A stretch of DNA of 64,000 bases from UBA6183 sp943372215 (GCA_943372215.1 CALRXU020000001.1:62001-126000); one strand, 5' to 3'; shown: positions 53,888-63,868, counted from the first letter of the stretch. Program-made: numbers and translations. The notes: generated by a model not told the origin, from the sequence alone.

Positions 53888-55274
53888 GCTTGTGTTTTTA
53901 CTGCTGTTTGGCGTTGCACTGAACAGTCATGCTCAAGACTCGCTTAGCACCTTAAATGCTGAGCAGGTGTTGCAGTTGGTTAAACGCTTTCATCCCATAT
54001 CAAGACAGGCCGTAATTGGTGTTGAAAAAGCAAAGGCTGATGTTACCATCAGTAGAGGCGCATTTAATCCGGTTATTAGCCATTACATTGCCGATAAAAC
54101 TTTTGATGGCACCAACTATTATGAGCAAGTTTCCCCTGCCATAAAATTACCAACTTGGTATGGTGTTGAATTGTCAGCAGGGACGGAAACATTAACTGGA
54201 GACCGGCTGGATGAAAGCACTACAAAAGGTACCACCAATTATGTTGGCATTAGTGTACCATTGGCCAAAAATTTGGCTATGGATAAACGCAGGGCAGCCT
54301 TGAGGCAGGCCAAATTGTTTCACACCATGGCTAAAATTGACCAGCGCGCCATGATGAATAACCTGCTTATGGAAGCGATGGATGCTTACTGGCATTGGGT
54401 TTCAGCTTACCAGGTTTATGTGGTGGTAAAAAACAATGTGGACGTTAATGAAAAACGGATTGAATTGGTAAGAAAATCATTTGTTAATGGCGAACGACCA
54501 GCGATAGATACCACGGAGGCGCTTACTCAGTTAATGAGTTTTCAGTACTTACGTAACAATGCTTGGCTTGAGTTTCAAAATGCAGGCTTACAACTTTCTG
54601 CTTATTTATGGAAAGCTGATTACACGCCCTTTCAACTGCCTGAAACCATAGTGCCACAAAGTGGTTGGGAAAACGAGACCAATATCAGTAATTTTAATTT
54701 GGTGCTGGTAGATTTGCTGAGTGTATCGGCAAAAAACAATCCCAATTTGTTGGTTTATGATTACAAGCTTAATCAGTTAAATATTGACAAGCAGTTAAAA
54801 TTTCAAGAGCTACTTCCTAAAATTGACTTAGAATACAACCGACTTGGAAAAGACAACGCCCTCACCTCTTCGGGAGCCTTACTTAACGACAATTACCAAT
54901 ACGGAATAAAGTTTGAAATGCCTTTATTTCTTTCGCAAGGAAGGGGCGCTTACCGCAATGCCAAACTTAAAATAGAAGAAACCAAATTGGAATTGGCTCG
55001 GAAACAAGTATCGGTTGACCTTAAAATAAAGAGTTACTTTAACGAATACATTACCCTTAAAAACCAAATTGCTTTACAGAGTGCGAACTACAACAATTAC
55101 AAGAGCCTATTGCAGGCTGAAGAAGCAAGGTTTGCCAATGGAGAAAGTTCCCTGTTTTTAATTAACAGCCGCGAGAATAAAGCCTTGGAAGCATTTGAAA
55201 AGCTGGTTGAGTTAAAAACCAAATATTTTAAAACCTTATACGCTTTGCAATGGAGCGCAGGTTTGCTTGAGTAA
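53874..55274 (+). CDS. TolC-family outer-membrane channel
   Basis: A 466-residue exported protein with a signal peptide (MKISKLVFLLLFGVALNSHAQ). I chose the ATG at 53874 rather than the TTG two codons earlier. Two long coiled-coil segments and the repeated OEP signature (NGERPAIDTTEALTQLMS, NGESSLFLINSRENKALEAFEK) identify the family. It completes the tripartite exporter and ends in a bidirectional terminator. Confidence 0.93.
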   Translation: MKISKLVFLLLFGVALNSHAQDSLSTLNAEQVLQLVKRFHPISRQAVIGVEKAKADVTISRGAFNPVISHYIADKTFDGTNYYEQVSPAIKLPTWYGVELSAGTETLTGDRLDESTTKGTTNYVGISVPLAKNLAMDKRRAALRQAKLFHTMAKIDQRAMMNNLLMEAMDAYWHWVSAYQVYVVVKNNVDVNEKRIELVRKSFVNGERPAIDTTEALTQLMSFQYLRNNAWLEFQNAGLQLSAYLWKADYTPFQLPETIVPQSGWENETNISNFNLVLVDLLSVSAKNNPNLLVYDYKLNQLNIDKQLKFQELLPKIDLEYNRLGKDNALTSSGALLNDNYQYGIKFEMPLFLSQGRGAYRNAKLKIEETKLELARKQVSVDLKIKSYFNEYITLKNQIALQSANYNNYKSLLQAEEARFANGESSLFLINSRENKALEAFEKLVELKTKYFKTLYALQWSAGLLE

Positions 55275-55297
55275 GGCTTAGGTAGTTTACTGAAAAT

Positions 55298-55336
55298 AAA
55301 AAAACTCCGCAACGTCAGGTATTGCGGAGTTTTTTT
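55298..55336. terminator. Bidirectional terminator between the TolC-type gene and tmRNA
   Basis: A 14-bp stem (aaaaaaactccgca / tgcggagttttttt) encloses an 11-base loop. It serves the plus-strand exporter operon and the minus-strand tmRNA. Confidence 0.9.
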
Positions 55337-55339
55337 TTG

Positions 55340-55708
55340 TGGAGCTGCAGGGAGTCGAACCCTGGTCCGGAAGTGGAATGGTCAAGCTTTCTACACGTTT
55401 AGCGTTGCGTTAATTTTGGTGGTAAAGTAGGCCGCAATACTTGCCGGCTTCACCCTTAGCCCATTGGGTTCAATTAACCAACAAAGGCGGTTGGCTAAAA
55501 GGCTTTTCCTGATGATGCCTCTGATGCAAACGCGGTTAAGCTAACACTTGCGAGACAATGGCATGATGCGTAATCTTCCTGATTAGGCAGCCATAGCGAA
55601 GTTATTTTCGCCAAATAATTGTTTGAGTGTTATGATTAAAGCGACAACATCTCAATGCGCTACGTGCTTACTCGCCAGATGCTCACCCCGTCAAAACCGG
55701 TCAGCCCC
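55340..55708 (-). ncRNA. ssrA: tmRNA (ssrA)
   Basis: The 5' end (GGGGCTGACCGGTTTTGACG on the minus strand) pairs with the 3' end (CAGCTCC) to form a 7-bp acceptor stem; the T-arm GGTTCGACTCC lies next to the 3' end. An internal frame at 55612-55583 encodes the tag GENNFAMAA followed by TAA. The tag marks incomplete proteins for degradation and frees stalled ribosomes. The 3' CCA does not appear to be encoded. Ends were set by the acceptor stem and could be a few bases off. Confidence 0.95.
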
Positions 55709-55756
55709 AGGCGTTGTATGTATTATAGTAGGTGACTAGAATTACCAACAACCCTA

Positions 55757-55764
55757 CAAAAGTA
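55757..55764 (-). promoter_or_regulatory. -7 box of ssrA
   Basis: It reads TACTTTTG on the minus strand, an exact TAnnTTTG match, about 49 bases upstream of the mature 5' end, which fits a short precursor trimmed by RNase P. Confidence 0.5.
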
Positions 55765-55894
55765 CACTAATTTACCCATTAAAACACCTATTGTTGGTGC
55801 ATGCTGTTTTGTCAACTTTTAGCACTGGCAAGCCCTGTTGTTTTAAAAAACTGCCAAAAAAAGTTATTTTGCCATTTATTATTGGCTTTCATCA

Positions 55895-57568
55895 ATGAAA
55901 AAAATACTTACTACCATTTGTACTGCGTTGTTTTTAACCTCGGTTTATGCACAGGAAACCAAACCCGAAGAAAAAGGGCAGTTTTCAGGTAATTTTCAAA
56001 CCACCAATCAATTTTACGTAAAAGATAGCGCCATTGGAGCCAATACTACCCAGTACGAAAGGGAGCTTTCATCAACAGATGCTTGGTTGTTTTTAAATTA
56101 TAAAATAAAAGGCTTTAATTTTAGTTTGCGTTACGATTTGTTTAACAATACGCCATTGTTTGACCCATTTATTGCCTATACAGGTTCAGGCATTGGATTT
56201 TGGCAGGTGAGCAAGGATGTAGATAAATTTAACTTTACGGTAGGTAATTTTTACGACCAATTTGGAACAGGAATGGTTTTCCGTGCTTACGAAGACCGTA
56301 ATATTGGGATTGATTTTGCCATGTTGGGCGCAAGGGTTATTTATACCCCAACGGAAAATACCCGTATTAAAGCATTTACTGGTCAACAAAAATTTCGTTT
56401 TGATAGAAAAACACCCGTGATAAAAGGGGTGAATGCAGAACACCGTTTTGAGTTGGGCAGTAATTTAAACAGTGAAATTGGCGCATCGCTGGTAAATCGT
56501 ACTATTGACCAAGCCACTATGAACAATATTGCTGCAACCATCAATAGTTATCCTTTGGAGCAACGCTTTGACCCAACGTATAATGTTTTTATCTCGAACA
56601 TTTACAATACACTTAATTACAAACGCTTTACGTTATACCTTGAATACGCGCACAAAAGTGCGGAAGCCATTATGGGACAAGATTTTCGTATGTTTAAAAG
56701 TGATGGAAATATTTATTACACTTCTTTATCCTATTCAGCCAAAGGAATTGGTATAAACGGACAGTACAAACGTATTGATCGTTTCCCTTTCCGTACCTCT
56801 CCATTAGAGGTTAGCGCATTTCCATCTAACCAAGCGTTGATTAATTATTTACCCTCTCTTACACGCCAAAACACGTATCGTTTGCTTGCCCGTTACAATG
56901 CAGTGGTGCAGGAGTTGGGCGAAAATGCCATGCAACTGGAGGTTACGCTTAAGCCAAATAAAAAGTTGCAAATCAACTTAAATACCTCTGTGGTTACCAC
57001 CTTAAAAGGGGTAAATTTCGAAAAAGGATTTAGCGCTTATAATTGGGATACCACCACCCGTTTGTTCCGTGAGTATTATATAGACGCCTCTTATAAGTTT
57101 AATAGCAAACTTAAAGTAATGGGAGGCTTGCAATACATTGGTTATAACCAAACTACTTTTGAGTTAAAACCCAATGCCCCGTTTGTTGAGGCCATTACTC
57201 CATTTGGTGAAGTAATTTATAAACTGGACAAGCAAAAATCCATTCGCGTAGAGGGACAATATTTAATTACAGAACAGGATTTGGGACATTTGGTAAATGC
57301 ATTGGTTGAGTTTAATGTGGCTCCCCATTGGAGTTTCTCTGTGGGCGATATGGTGAATACCAAACACGGGGCGTTAAACAAACCCGCCAATGGCGAAAAG
57401 TTTGAGTTTATCCATTACTATAATTTCTTTGGCTCGTACACCTACAAAACCACCCGCATCACAGCTGCTTGGTTAAAGCAAGTGGCGGGTGTAAATTGCA
57501 CCGGAGGGGTTTGCAGGGTTGAACCAGCTTTTAGCGGAGCGCGTGTAACTTTAAGTACTAATTTTTAA
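55895..57568 (+). CDS. DUF6029-type outer-membrane protein
   Basis: A 557-residue exported protein (signal MKKILTTICTALFLTSVYAQ). The sequence is a regular series of amphipathic strands with aromatic girdle residues, ending in Phe, as in a large beta-barrel. It matches the DUF6029 family of this phylum (FNFTVGNFYDQFGTGMVFRAYEDRN). The Omp28 gene starts 10 bases after it, so they form one operon. Function unknown. Confidence 0.85.
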   Translation: MKKILTTICTALFLTSVYAQETKPEEKGQFSGNFQTTNQFYVKDSAIGANTTQYERELSSTDAWLFLNYKIKGFNFSLRYDLFNNTPLFDPFIAYTGSGIGFWQVSKDVDKFNFTVGNFYDQFGTGMVFRAYEDRNIGIDFAMLGARVIYTPTENTRIKAFTGQQKFRFDRKTPVIKGVNAEHRFELGSNLNSEIGASLVNRTIDQATMNNIAATINSYPLEQRFDPTYNVFISNIYNTLNYKRFTLYLEYAHKSAEAIMGQDFRMFKSDGNIYYTSLSYSAKGIGINGQYKRIDRFPFRTSPLEVSAFPSNQALINYLPSLTRQNTYRLLARYNAVVQELGENAMQLEVTLKPNKKLQINLNTSVVTTLKGVNFEKGFSAYNWDTTTRLFREYYIDASYKFNSKLKVMGGLQYIGYNQTTFELKPNAPFVEAITPFGEVIYKLDKQKSIRVEGQYLITEQDLGHLVNALVEFNVAPHWSFSVGDMVNTKHGALNKPANGEKFEFIHYYNFFGSYTYKTTRITAAWLKQVAGVNCTGGVCRVEPAFSGARVTLSTNF

Positions 57569-57578
57569 TTCATAACAC

Positions 57579-58499
57579 ATGAAAAACATATTCGGCATTA
57601 TTCTTATCGCTTTGTTTGTTGCTTCCTGTGAGGAAGTTCCACCACCTATTAATTACCAAAAAAGCACACAGGTAACTGATACCACCTTTATTAAGCTACC
57701 CGCTCCGGCACCTCAGCAAAAACATGTGTTGCTTGAAGATGTTTCTGGGGTGAAATGTGTAAACTGTCCTGATGCGGCCATTATTGCTAAAAGCATCTTG
57801 GATGCATTTCCTGGCAGGGCTTTCACCACCGTTATGCATCCCGATATTCCAGCACTGTCAAATTTTGTTTCACCCATTACCAAAGCCGGGCATGAAAGCA
57901 GGTTTGATTTTAGAACCAAGGATGCTTCTGATATTTTACAATTGGTTGGCATTCCAGGCTCATTACCCAGTGGCTTTGTAAACCGTAAAAAATTTGCAGG
58001 ACAACAATCACGTATTTTAGGTAGGGCAGAATGGTATGCCAGGTGTCAGGAAGAATTAAATGGGACAACACCCGTAAATATTGAGCTTACCAATGAGTTT
58101 AACGAAGCCACAAAAGAAGGGGTAATTACTGTGAAGCTCATTTTTACACAGGCATTGAGCAAAAAACAATACTTGAGCATTTTACTTACAGAAGATAGCA
58201 TTGTTGATACCCAGGAATACCAAGACCCGACCACTTTTGAGGTGTTGTTTGATAACAACTATGTACACAAACATGTATTGAGGGATGTTGTTACCAATGC
58301 AACAGGTGACCCATTAACTACTGATGAAAAGATAACGATTGTTCCAGGTCGCACTTTTGTGAAAAGTTATGCTTATAAAACAGATGTAAGCGAAAAAATT
58401 AAGGTAAATCCTAAAAAAGCACATTTGTTGGTTTTTGTGCATGATGATGCCCAAGGAATTGATGTAACTCAGGTTGATGAAATCCCTGTGAAAGAATGA
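57579..58499 (+). CDS. Omp28-related outer-membrane lipoprotein
   Basis: A 306-residue lipoprotein (lipobox FVASC, Cys17). A thioredoxin-like domain follows, with CVNC (Cys60, Cys63) in EDVSGVKCVNCPDAA, and a C-terminal beta domain. Omp28 proteins are surface-exposed lipoproteins of the phylum. The CxxC suggests disulfide or redox activity. It ends in a 4-base overlap (ATGA) with the DUF1684 gene. Confidence 0.9.
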   Translation: MKNIFGIILIALFVASCEEVPPPINYQKSTQVTDTTFIKLPAPAPQQKHVLLEDVSGVKCVNCPDAAIIAKSILDAFPGRAFTTVMHPDIPALSNFVSPITKAGHESRFDFRTKDASDILQLVGIPGSLPSGFVNRKKFAGQQSRILGRAEWYARCQEELNGTTPVNIELTNEFNEATKEGVITVKLIFTQALSKKQYLSILLTEDSIVDTQEYQDPTTFEVLFDNNYVHKHVLRDVVTNATGDPLTTDEKITIVPGRTFVKSYAYKTDVSEKIKVNPKKAHLLVFVHDDAQGIDVTQVDEIPVKE

Positions 58500-59098
58500 T
58501 GCGGAAATTATGTTGGGTTTTCCTCGCATTTTGTTTGGCTTGTTCAACTGATGATACGGCCTACAAAAATTATTTGTTCCAATACAGGGCCAGTAAAAAT
58601 TACGATTTTTTATCTCCGCTGGAAACGCCTTTGGATAGCTTAACCTTATTAAACTTTAAAGGGCTTCATTACTACGAACCTGATAAAAAATATCAGGTTG
58701 AAGCTGATTTTACCGCTTTATCCAACACTCCCGTATTTGGTTTCCCGCATACGTTAAACCGCACCTACAATTACCGTGAAGCAGGTAAAATCAAGTTTAC
58801 TTTAGGTGACAAACCGTTGGAACTCACTGCGTATTTGCGTGATGATGCCAGTGGTGATTCATTGGAGCTTTTTATTCCTTTTACCGACCTCACCAACGGG
58901 AAAGAAACCTATGGAGGAGGGCGATATATTGATGTTAAAGCCAAGGCCACGCAGCAACGTATTGTCTTGGATTTTAATTTTGCGTACAATCCTTATTGTG
59001 CTTATAACAAGGATTACAGTTGCCCCATTCCTCCTGCACAAAACAACTTAGCGGTTGCTATTGAGGCTGGAGAAAAAATACTTAATGCTGCGCATTAA
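58496..59098 (+). CDS. DUF1684 lipoprotein
   Basis: A 200-residue lipoprotein (lipobox LACS, Cys16). It matches DUF1684: LLNFKGLHYYEPDKKYQV, ETYGGGRYIDV, DFNFAYNPYCAYN and CPIPPAQNNLAVAIEAGEK. Function unknown; some members are linked with heme or sulfur-metal proteins only by context. Coupled to the Omp28 gene by overlap. Confidence 0.9.
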   Translation: MMRKLCWVFLAFCLACSTDDTAYKNYLFQYRASKNYDFLSPLETPLDSLTLLNFKGLHYYEPDKKYQVEADFTALSNTPVFGFPHTLNRTYNYREAGKIKFTLGDKPLELTAYLRDDASGDSLELFIPFTDLTNGKETYGGGRYIDVKAKATQQRIVLDFNFAYNPYCAYNKDYSCPIPPAQNNLAVAIEAGEKILNAAH

Positions 59099-59154
59099 CT
59101 CGCAGCTTTAGCTGCACATATTCACTTTAGTCAGGTTAGTTGGTGCAAATGACT

Positions 59155-59162
59155 TATCTTCG
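59155..59162 (+). promoter_or_regulatory. Possible -7 box of prfB (variant TAnnTTCG)
   Basis: TATCTTCG, 8 bases upstream of the prfB ATG. It differs from consensus at one position. Confidence 0.3.
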
Positions 59163-59170
59163 CAGCCATT

Positions 59171-60257
59171 ATGACAAACGACCAATTAAAAGCGTTGAAG
59201 TTAAGGGTAGAAGACCTGAGGAGGTATCTTTGACGTTGACGGCAAATTAGTTCTTATACAGGACGAAGAAAACCAATCTTTACATCCCACCTTTTGGGAT
59301 GACCCCAAACGGGCTGAACAAATTTTAAAAAGTATAAAAACTAAAAAACTTTGGACGGATGCTTATGCAGCAGCGGAAACGGCTGTGGATGATTTGGGTG
59401 TTTTATATGAATTTTTTACTGCTGGAGAAAGTACTGAAGAAGAAGTAGAGGCCGCTTATCATCAAGCGTCTAACACGGTTGAAGCGTTGGAGTTGAAAAA
59501 CATGCTAAGCGGTGAAGAAGACCAATTGAATTGTATCATCAACATCAATTCAGGGGCTGGTGGAACAGAAAGCCAAGACTGGGCACAAATGCTGATGCGC
59601 ATGTACCTGATGTATTGTGATAAAAGCGGCTTTAAAGCCAGTGTAGTAGATGAATTAGCAGGTGATGGTGCAGGCATTAAAAGTTGCAGCATTGAAGTAA
59701 CTGGCGATTTTGCTTATGGGTATTTAAAAGGCGAAAATGGGGTACACCGTTTGGTGCGTATTTCTCCATTTGATGCCAATGCCAGAAGGCATACCTCTTT
59801 TGCCTCGGTGTATTGTTACCCAATTGTGGATGATACCATAGAGATTGAAATAAAAGATGCTGATGTGGAGATTCAAACCTCGCGCAGTGGTGGTGCTGGT
59901 GGGCAAAATGTAAACAAGGTAGAAACCAAGGTACAACTTACGCATAAACCCTCTGGAATAGTGATTGTTTGCCAAGTTGAGCGCAGCCAAAGTGCCAATA
60001 AAGAGAGGGCATACAAGATGTTAAAATCACAACTTTATGAATTGGAGTTGCGCAAACGCAATGAGGCTAAAAGTGTGGTTGAGGCCGGTAAGAAAAAAAT
60101 TGAGTGGGGTTCGCAAATACGTAACTATGTGTTTCATCCTTATAAATTGGTGAAAGACTTGCGCACTGATACTGAAACCAGTGATGTGCAAGGGGTAATG
60201 GATGGTGATTTGGATCAGTTTATCAAGGCGTATTTGATGGAGGAATCGCAACACTAA
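59171..60257 (+). CDS. prfB: Peptide chain release factor 2, with programmed +1 frameshift
   Basis: A 361-residue release factor that reads UGA and UAA. The first 20 codons (MTNDQLKALK...) end at an in-frame TGA (59231-59233); a +1 slip on CTT continues in the main frame, so the coding region is 59171-59230 joined to 59232-60257. The frameshift site AGGAGG (59219-59224), TAT, CTT, TGA, C matches the RF2 autoregulatory signal. The codon-recognition motif SPF is at residues 198-200 and the catalytic GGQ at 243-245. When RF2 is scarce the ribosome slips and makes more. It is not a pseudogene. Confidence 0.95.
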
Positions 60258-60301
60258 GGTTATTGTTGATATTAATGGCTAGGCAATTATGAGTAAGCAA
60301 T

Positions 60302-61201
60302 ATGTTTAAATTTTCATCTTTATCTGGCTTGTTAGGTTGTTGCCTAATTGCGTTAAATACCTTGGGGCAACAAGATACCACAACACTAGATAAAGATGTG
60401 TTAAGTTGGCGATGGGAAACCAAAAAAGATACCCGAAAAGGAACATTTCTATTTACCCCTTATAAGCCAGTTTATGTGTTGCCCTTTTATATCACAACCA
60501 GGACCAACGAAGTGCCAAAAAGCTTCAACCCCGCTTACCAGTTAGAGGATTCTAATAGGCTTGACCTAGACCAGTTGGAACTGAAGTTTCAGTTTAGTTT
60601 TAAAACCAAAGCGGTACAAGGTTTATTTTGGGGATATGGTGATTTGTGGGTAGCATATACACAAACCAGCAGGTGGCAACTTTATAATGGCAGAAACTCC
60701 CGGCCTTTTAGAGAGACCAATTATGAACCAGAAGTTATCTTAAACCTGCCTTTGAATATTCCGCTACCAGGTTTTAAAATTTGTATGTTTGGCATGGCCT
60801 TAAACCACCAAAGCAATGGACGCAATACTCCCCTTTCGCGCAGTTGGAACAGGGTGATTTACCATGTGGGGCTAGAACGCAAACAGACTGAGTTATTGTT
60901 AAGAATATGGCATCGCATTCCAGATAATGATGATGAAAACCCACTTATCACTAAATATCTTGGAGCGGCAGATGCATTATTTGCCACTACCCTTAAGGGC
61001 CATCATTTAAGCTTAATGCTTCGGCAACCCTTAACCAATTCATTTAATAAAGGTGCGGTTCAAATGGAGTGGTCTATGCCTATTTCGGGACGTTTAAAAA
61101 CATCTTTGCAATTTTTTCATGGTTATGGAGAGAGCTTAATTGATTACAACCACAAACAAACCACCATCGGTGTGGGGGTTTCCTTAATCAATTGGTTGTA
61201 G
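60302..61201 (+). CDS. pldA: Outer-membrane phospholipase A (OmpLA)
   Basis: A 299-residue exported lipase. The catalytic triad is seen as His169, Ser171 and Asn183 in NHQSNG and SRSWNR, with spacing identical to Escherichia coli OmpLA (His142, Ser144, Asn156). The N-terminus has a signal peptide; the rest is a 12-strand barrel. It hydrolyses misplaced phospholipids in the outer leaflet. It is convergent with the DNA ligase gene, 33 bases apart. Confidence 0.92.
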   Translation: MFKFSSLSGLLGCCLIALNTLGQQDTTTLDKDVLSWRWETKKDTRKGTFLFTPYKPVYVLPFYITTRTNEVPKSFNPAYQLEDSNRLDLDQLELKFQFSFKTKAVQGLFWGYGDLWVAYTQTSRWQLYNGRNSRPFRETNYEPEVILNLPLNIPLPGFKICMFGMALNHQSNGRNTPLSRSWNRVIYHVGLERKQTELLLRIWHRIPDNDDENPLITKYLGAADALFATTLKGHHLSLMLRQPLTNSFNKGAVQMEWSMPISGRLKTSLQFFHGYGESLIDYNHKQTTIGVGVSLINWL

Positions 61202-61234
61202 GTGCGTTTAAGGTACTTTATGTTTAATTCAATC

Positions 61235-62818
61235 TTACAATATCAACTTACGCAGGTTTTCCAACGTATCAGCTTCCTCTTTCTTTTTATCTTGTCTCCA
61301 ACGCAAAATACGTGGAAATCTAATTGCAATGCCCGATTTATGTCGTGTAGAATAGTTGATGCCTTCAAAGCCTATTTCAAAAACCAATTCAGGTGTTACG
61401 CTTCTTACCGGGCCAAACTTATCAATGGTGTGAAGTTTAATCCAGCTATCTACTTCACGCATTTCTTTATCCGTTAAGCCGCTATATGCTTTTGCAAAAG
61501 GCACCAACTCCCCCGCCTCATTCCAAACAGCAAAGGTATAATCTGTAAACATGTTTGCCCTGCGCCCACTGCCTCGCATGGCATAAATCATTACGGCATC
61601 AACACTCATGGGGTCTAATTTCCACTTATACCAACTGCCTTTTTTACGCCCTACTTCATACACACTTTGCTGTTGTTTTAACATCAGCCCTTCGCTGTTT
61701 ACCTCTCTAGCCAAACTTCTGACACCAATCAGTTCTTCCCAACTTTTTGCCTCAATAACAGTAGATAATTTTAGTTGTGGTACATTGGCTTCTTCAACCA
61801 ATTGGGTCAATAAAGCCCTTCGCTCCATCAATGGTTTGGTGCGCAGGTCTTCTCCATCCAATTCCAATAAATCGTAAGCAAAAATAACCGCAGGCACTTC
61901 TTGCAATATTTTTGCAGTTACATTTTTACGCCCAATACGTGTTTGTAGGTGGTTAAAATTAAGCACGGCATTTTCTTTATAACCGATGAGTTCTCCATCT
62001 ATTACCACATCGCGTTTTAACTTATTGCCAATCGCCACCAATTCAGGAAATTTTTCTGTGATTAAATCTTCGCCCCTGCTCCAGATAAACGTTTGTTGTT
62101 TGCGTTGAATAAACTGGCAACGAATTCCATCCCATTTATACTCCGCTTGCCAATTGCTGATGTCTCCCAATTCATGCACCTCCCCTTCTACTGCATAAGC
62201 CAAATAAAACGGATATGGTTTTGATAGTTCTTCGGTACCATCCTCATTAAACAACAACTCTTGGTAAGTAATGGTGTATGGATTCCAACTGCCCATTAGA
62301 CGGTGCGCAATTTTATTTTCGTGAAGGCTGCTATGTTTGCTTAGTGCCTTTACCATCAGCTTGGTAGAAACACCCATGCGGAATGCCCCTGAAGTAAGCT
62401 TATTAAATACAAATCGCTCTTCTTTGGTAAATTGTTGCCAGGCTGCTAAAATCCATCTTTTTTTTACGTCCTCATCCACTTGTTCTTGTTGTTGCATTTG
62501 GTTAATCCATTGCGACAACGTGAATGATGAAGTGGATGAATAATCTGGCAATACGCTGCTGATGGTTTCAGATAAATCGCCTACAATGTGGTAACACTCT
62601 TCAAATAACCAATAAGGTATTCCTGCGGCTTCGGCTGCCCATTGTTTTAGTTGGGTTGTTTTTACAATGCGTTTGGGATTGCGGCCACTAAAGATGGCAA
62701 TGGCCCATAATTTATCTTCATCTGTTGCTTGGTTAAAAAATGCTTCCAAGGCACTTACCTTTTCATTGGTTTTGGCAGTAGCGTCAATTTGCTGAAAAAG
62801 CTGAACAAAATCTTTCAC
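61235..62818 (-). CDS. ATP-dependent DNA ligase
   Basis: A 527-residue ligase of the archaeal/eukaryal type. Motif I is KWDGIR, with the AMP-accepting Lys228; later motifs include IDGELIGY, SEGLMLKQ and WYKWKLDP. An N-terminal DNA-binding domain fills residues 1-200. The start is GTG at 62818, overlapping the exonuclease stop by 4 bases. Bacteria that carry it also have NAD-dependent LigA for replication; this enzyme and its exonuclease partner act in repair. Confidence 0.92.
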   Translation of the reverse strand: MKDFVQLFQQIDATAKTNEKVSALEAFFNQATDEDKLWAIAIFSGRNPKRIVKTTQLKQWAAEAAGIPYWLFEECYHIVGDLSETISSVLPDYSSTSSFTLSQWINQMQQQEQVDEDVKKRWILAAWQQFTKEERFVFNKLTSGAFRMGVSTKLMVKALSKHSSLHENKIAHRLMGSWNPYTITYQELLFNEDGTEELSKPYPFYLAYAVEGEVHELGDISNWQAEYKWDGIRCQFIQRKQQTFIWSRGEDLITEKFPELVAIGNKLKRDVVIDGELIGYKENAVLNFNHLQTRIGRKNVTAKILQEVPAVIFAYDLLELDGEDLRTKPLMERRALLTQLVEEANVPQLKLSTVIEAKSWEELIGVRSLAREVNSEGLMLKQQQSVYEVGRKKGSWYKWKLDPMSVDAVMIYAMRGSGRRANMFTDYTFAVWNEAGELVPFAKAYSGLTDKEMREVDSWIKLHTIDKFGPVRSVTPELVFEIGFEGINYSTRHKSGIAIRFPRILRWRQDKKKEEADTLENLRKLIL

Positions 62819-63849
62819 GCAATGTCCTCCTTTTCCTCCTCTTGTTTTTCTGTTTCGGGTTGTTCGCCTACAAATTTTGTCACCACCTCACTGGCATTGT
62901 AACCTTGCTCGTTTAAGTACTTGGCATAAATGGCAGTGTAACCATGCGTAACAAGTACATTTTGTGCTCCAGTCGCTTTTACGGCTGCATTTAAACCAGG
63001 CCAATCCGCATGGTCGCTTAATACAAAACCAGTATCTGCATTATCTCTTCTTTTTGCACCACGCAAACCCATCCATCCACTTGCAACGGCAGTAGTATAA
63101 GGTTCAAATTTCTTCATCCATAAGCTGCCTTCTGCTGAAAGTGGGGCAATAATGAAGGCACTTTTAAATACCGATTTATCAAAAGACTGATCTACTTTTT
63201 TGGTTGGTTTTAAACGAACACCTGCCTCTTCATAAGCCTCATTCATGTTTTGTACGGAACCATGCACCAACACTTCTCCAATGCTGTGATCAATGTGTTG
63301 CAAAATGCGCTGAGCTTTGCCTAATGAATACGCAAACATAATAGAGCATTTACCTGCTGCTGCATTGCCTCTCCACCATGCATTAATTTGCTCCATAATT
63401 TCTTGTTGTGGTTTCCAATTGTACACAGGCAAACCAAAGGTGCTTTCCGTGATAAAAGTATTGCATTGCACAGGTTCAAATGGCGGACTTATGCCATCGT
63501 CAATAGTTTTATAATCGCCACTGGCTACCCAAACATCTCCTTTGTAGGCTACCCTAATTTGTGCTGAACCGAGTACATGCCCTGCGGGGAAAAATGTAAA
63601 CTCAACCCCATTAATTTGAATAGGTTTTCCATAAGCTATGCCTTCAAACTGTTGTGGGCCTAGACGTCTTTTTAAAACAGGGATACTTTGTTCATGTGCC
63701 AGATAGTGCTTCATTCCCCATCGTGCATGGTCGCCATGCGCATGTGTAATGAGCGCGCGGGTAACGGGCTTCCATGGGTCAATGTATACATCCGCTTGTG
63801 GCACATACATGCCTTTATCGGTAAAAATGATGAGCGGATCGTTTTGCAT
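62815..63849 (-). CDS. Ligase-associated DNA exonuclease (MBL fold)
   Basis: A 344-residue metallo-beta-lactamase/beta-CASP-like nuclease. The metal motif is HAHGDH (His36, His38, Asp40, His41), and ESTFG, SDHADW and VTHG follow. It is the usual partner of the ATP-dependent ligase in a repair cluster that often also holds an Lhr-type helicase and a phosphoesterase; neither is next to it here. The ATG at 63849 fits the start of the fold. Confidence 0.9.
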   Translation of the reverse strand: MQNDPLIIFTDKGMYVPQADVYIDPWKPVTRALITHAHGDHARWGMKHYLAHEQSIPVLKRRLGPQQFEGIAYGKPIQINGVEFTFFPAGHVLGSAQIRVAYKGDVWVASGDYKTIDDGISPPFEPVQCNTFITESTFGLPVYNWKPQQEIMEQINAWWRGNAAAGKCSIMFAYSLGKAQRILQHIDHSIGEVLVHGSVQNMNEAYEEAGVRLKPTKKVDQSFDKSVFKSAFIIAPLSAEGSLWMKKFEPYTTAVASGWMGLRGAKRRDNADTGFVLSDHADWPGLNAAVKATGAQNVLVTHGYTAIYAKYLNEQGYNASEVVTKFVGEQPETEKQEEEKEDIA

Positions 63850-63868
63850 GTTAGCTGTACAACATTAT

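Noticed and set aside
55340..55708. A tRNA gene, suggested by the T-arm GGTTCGACTCC
   Set aside because: The acceptor stem closes over 369 bases and the tag frame is present, so it is tmRNA.
59385..60257. prfB starting at an internal codon, or as a broken gene
   Set aside because: The upstream 20-codon frame and the slip site AGGAGG-TAT-CTT-TGA show that it is the normal frameshifted RF2.
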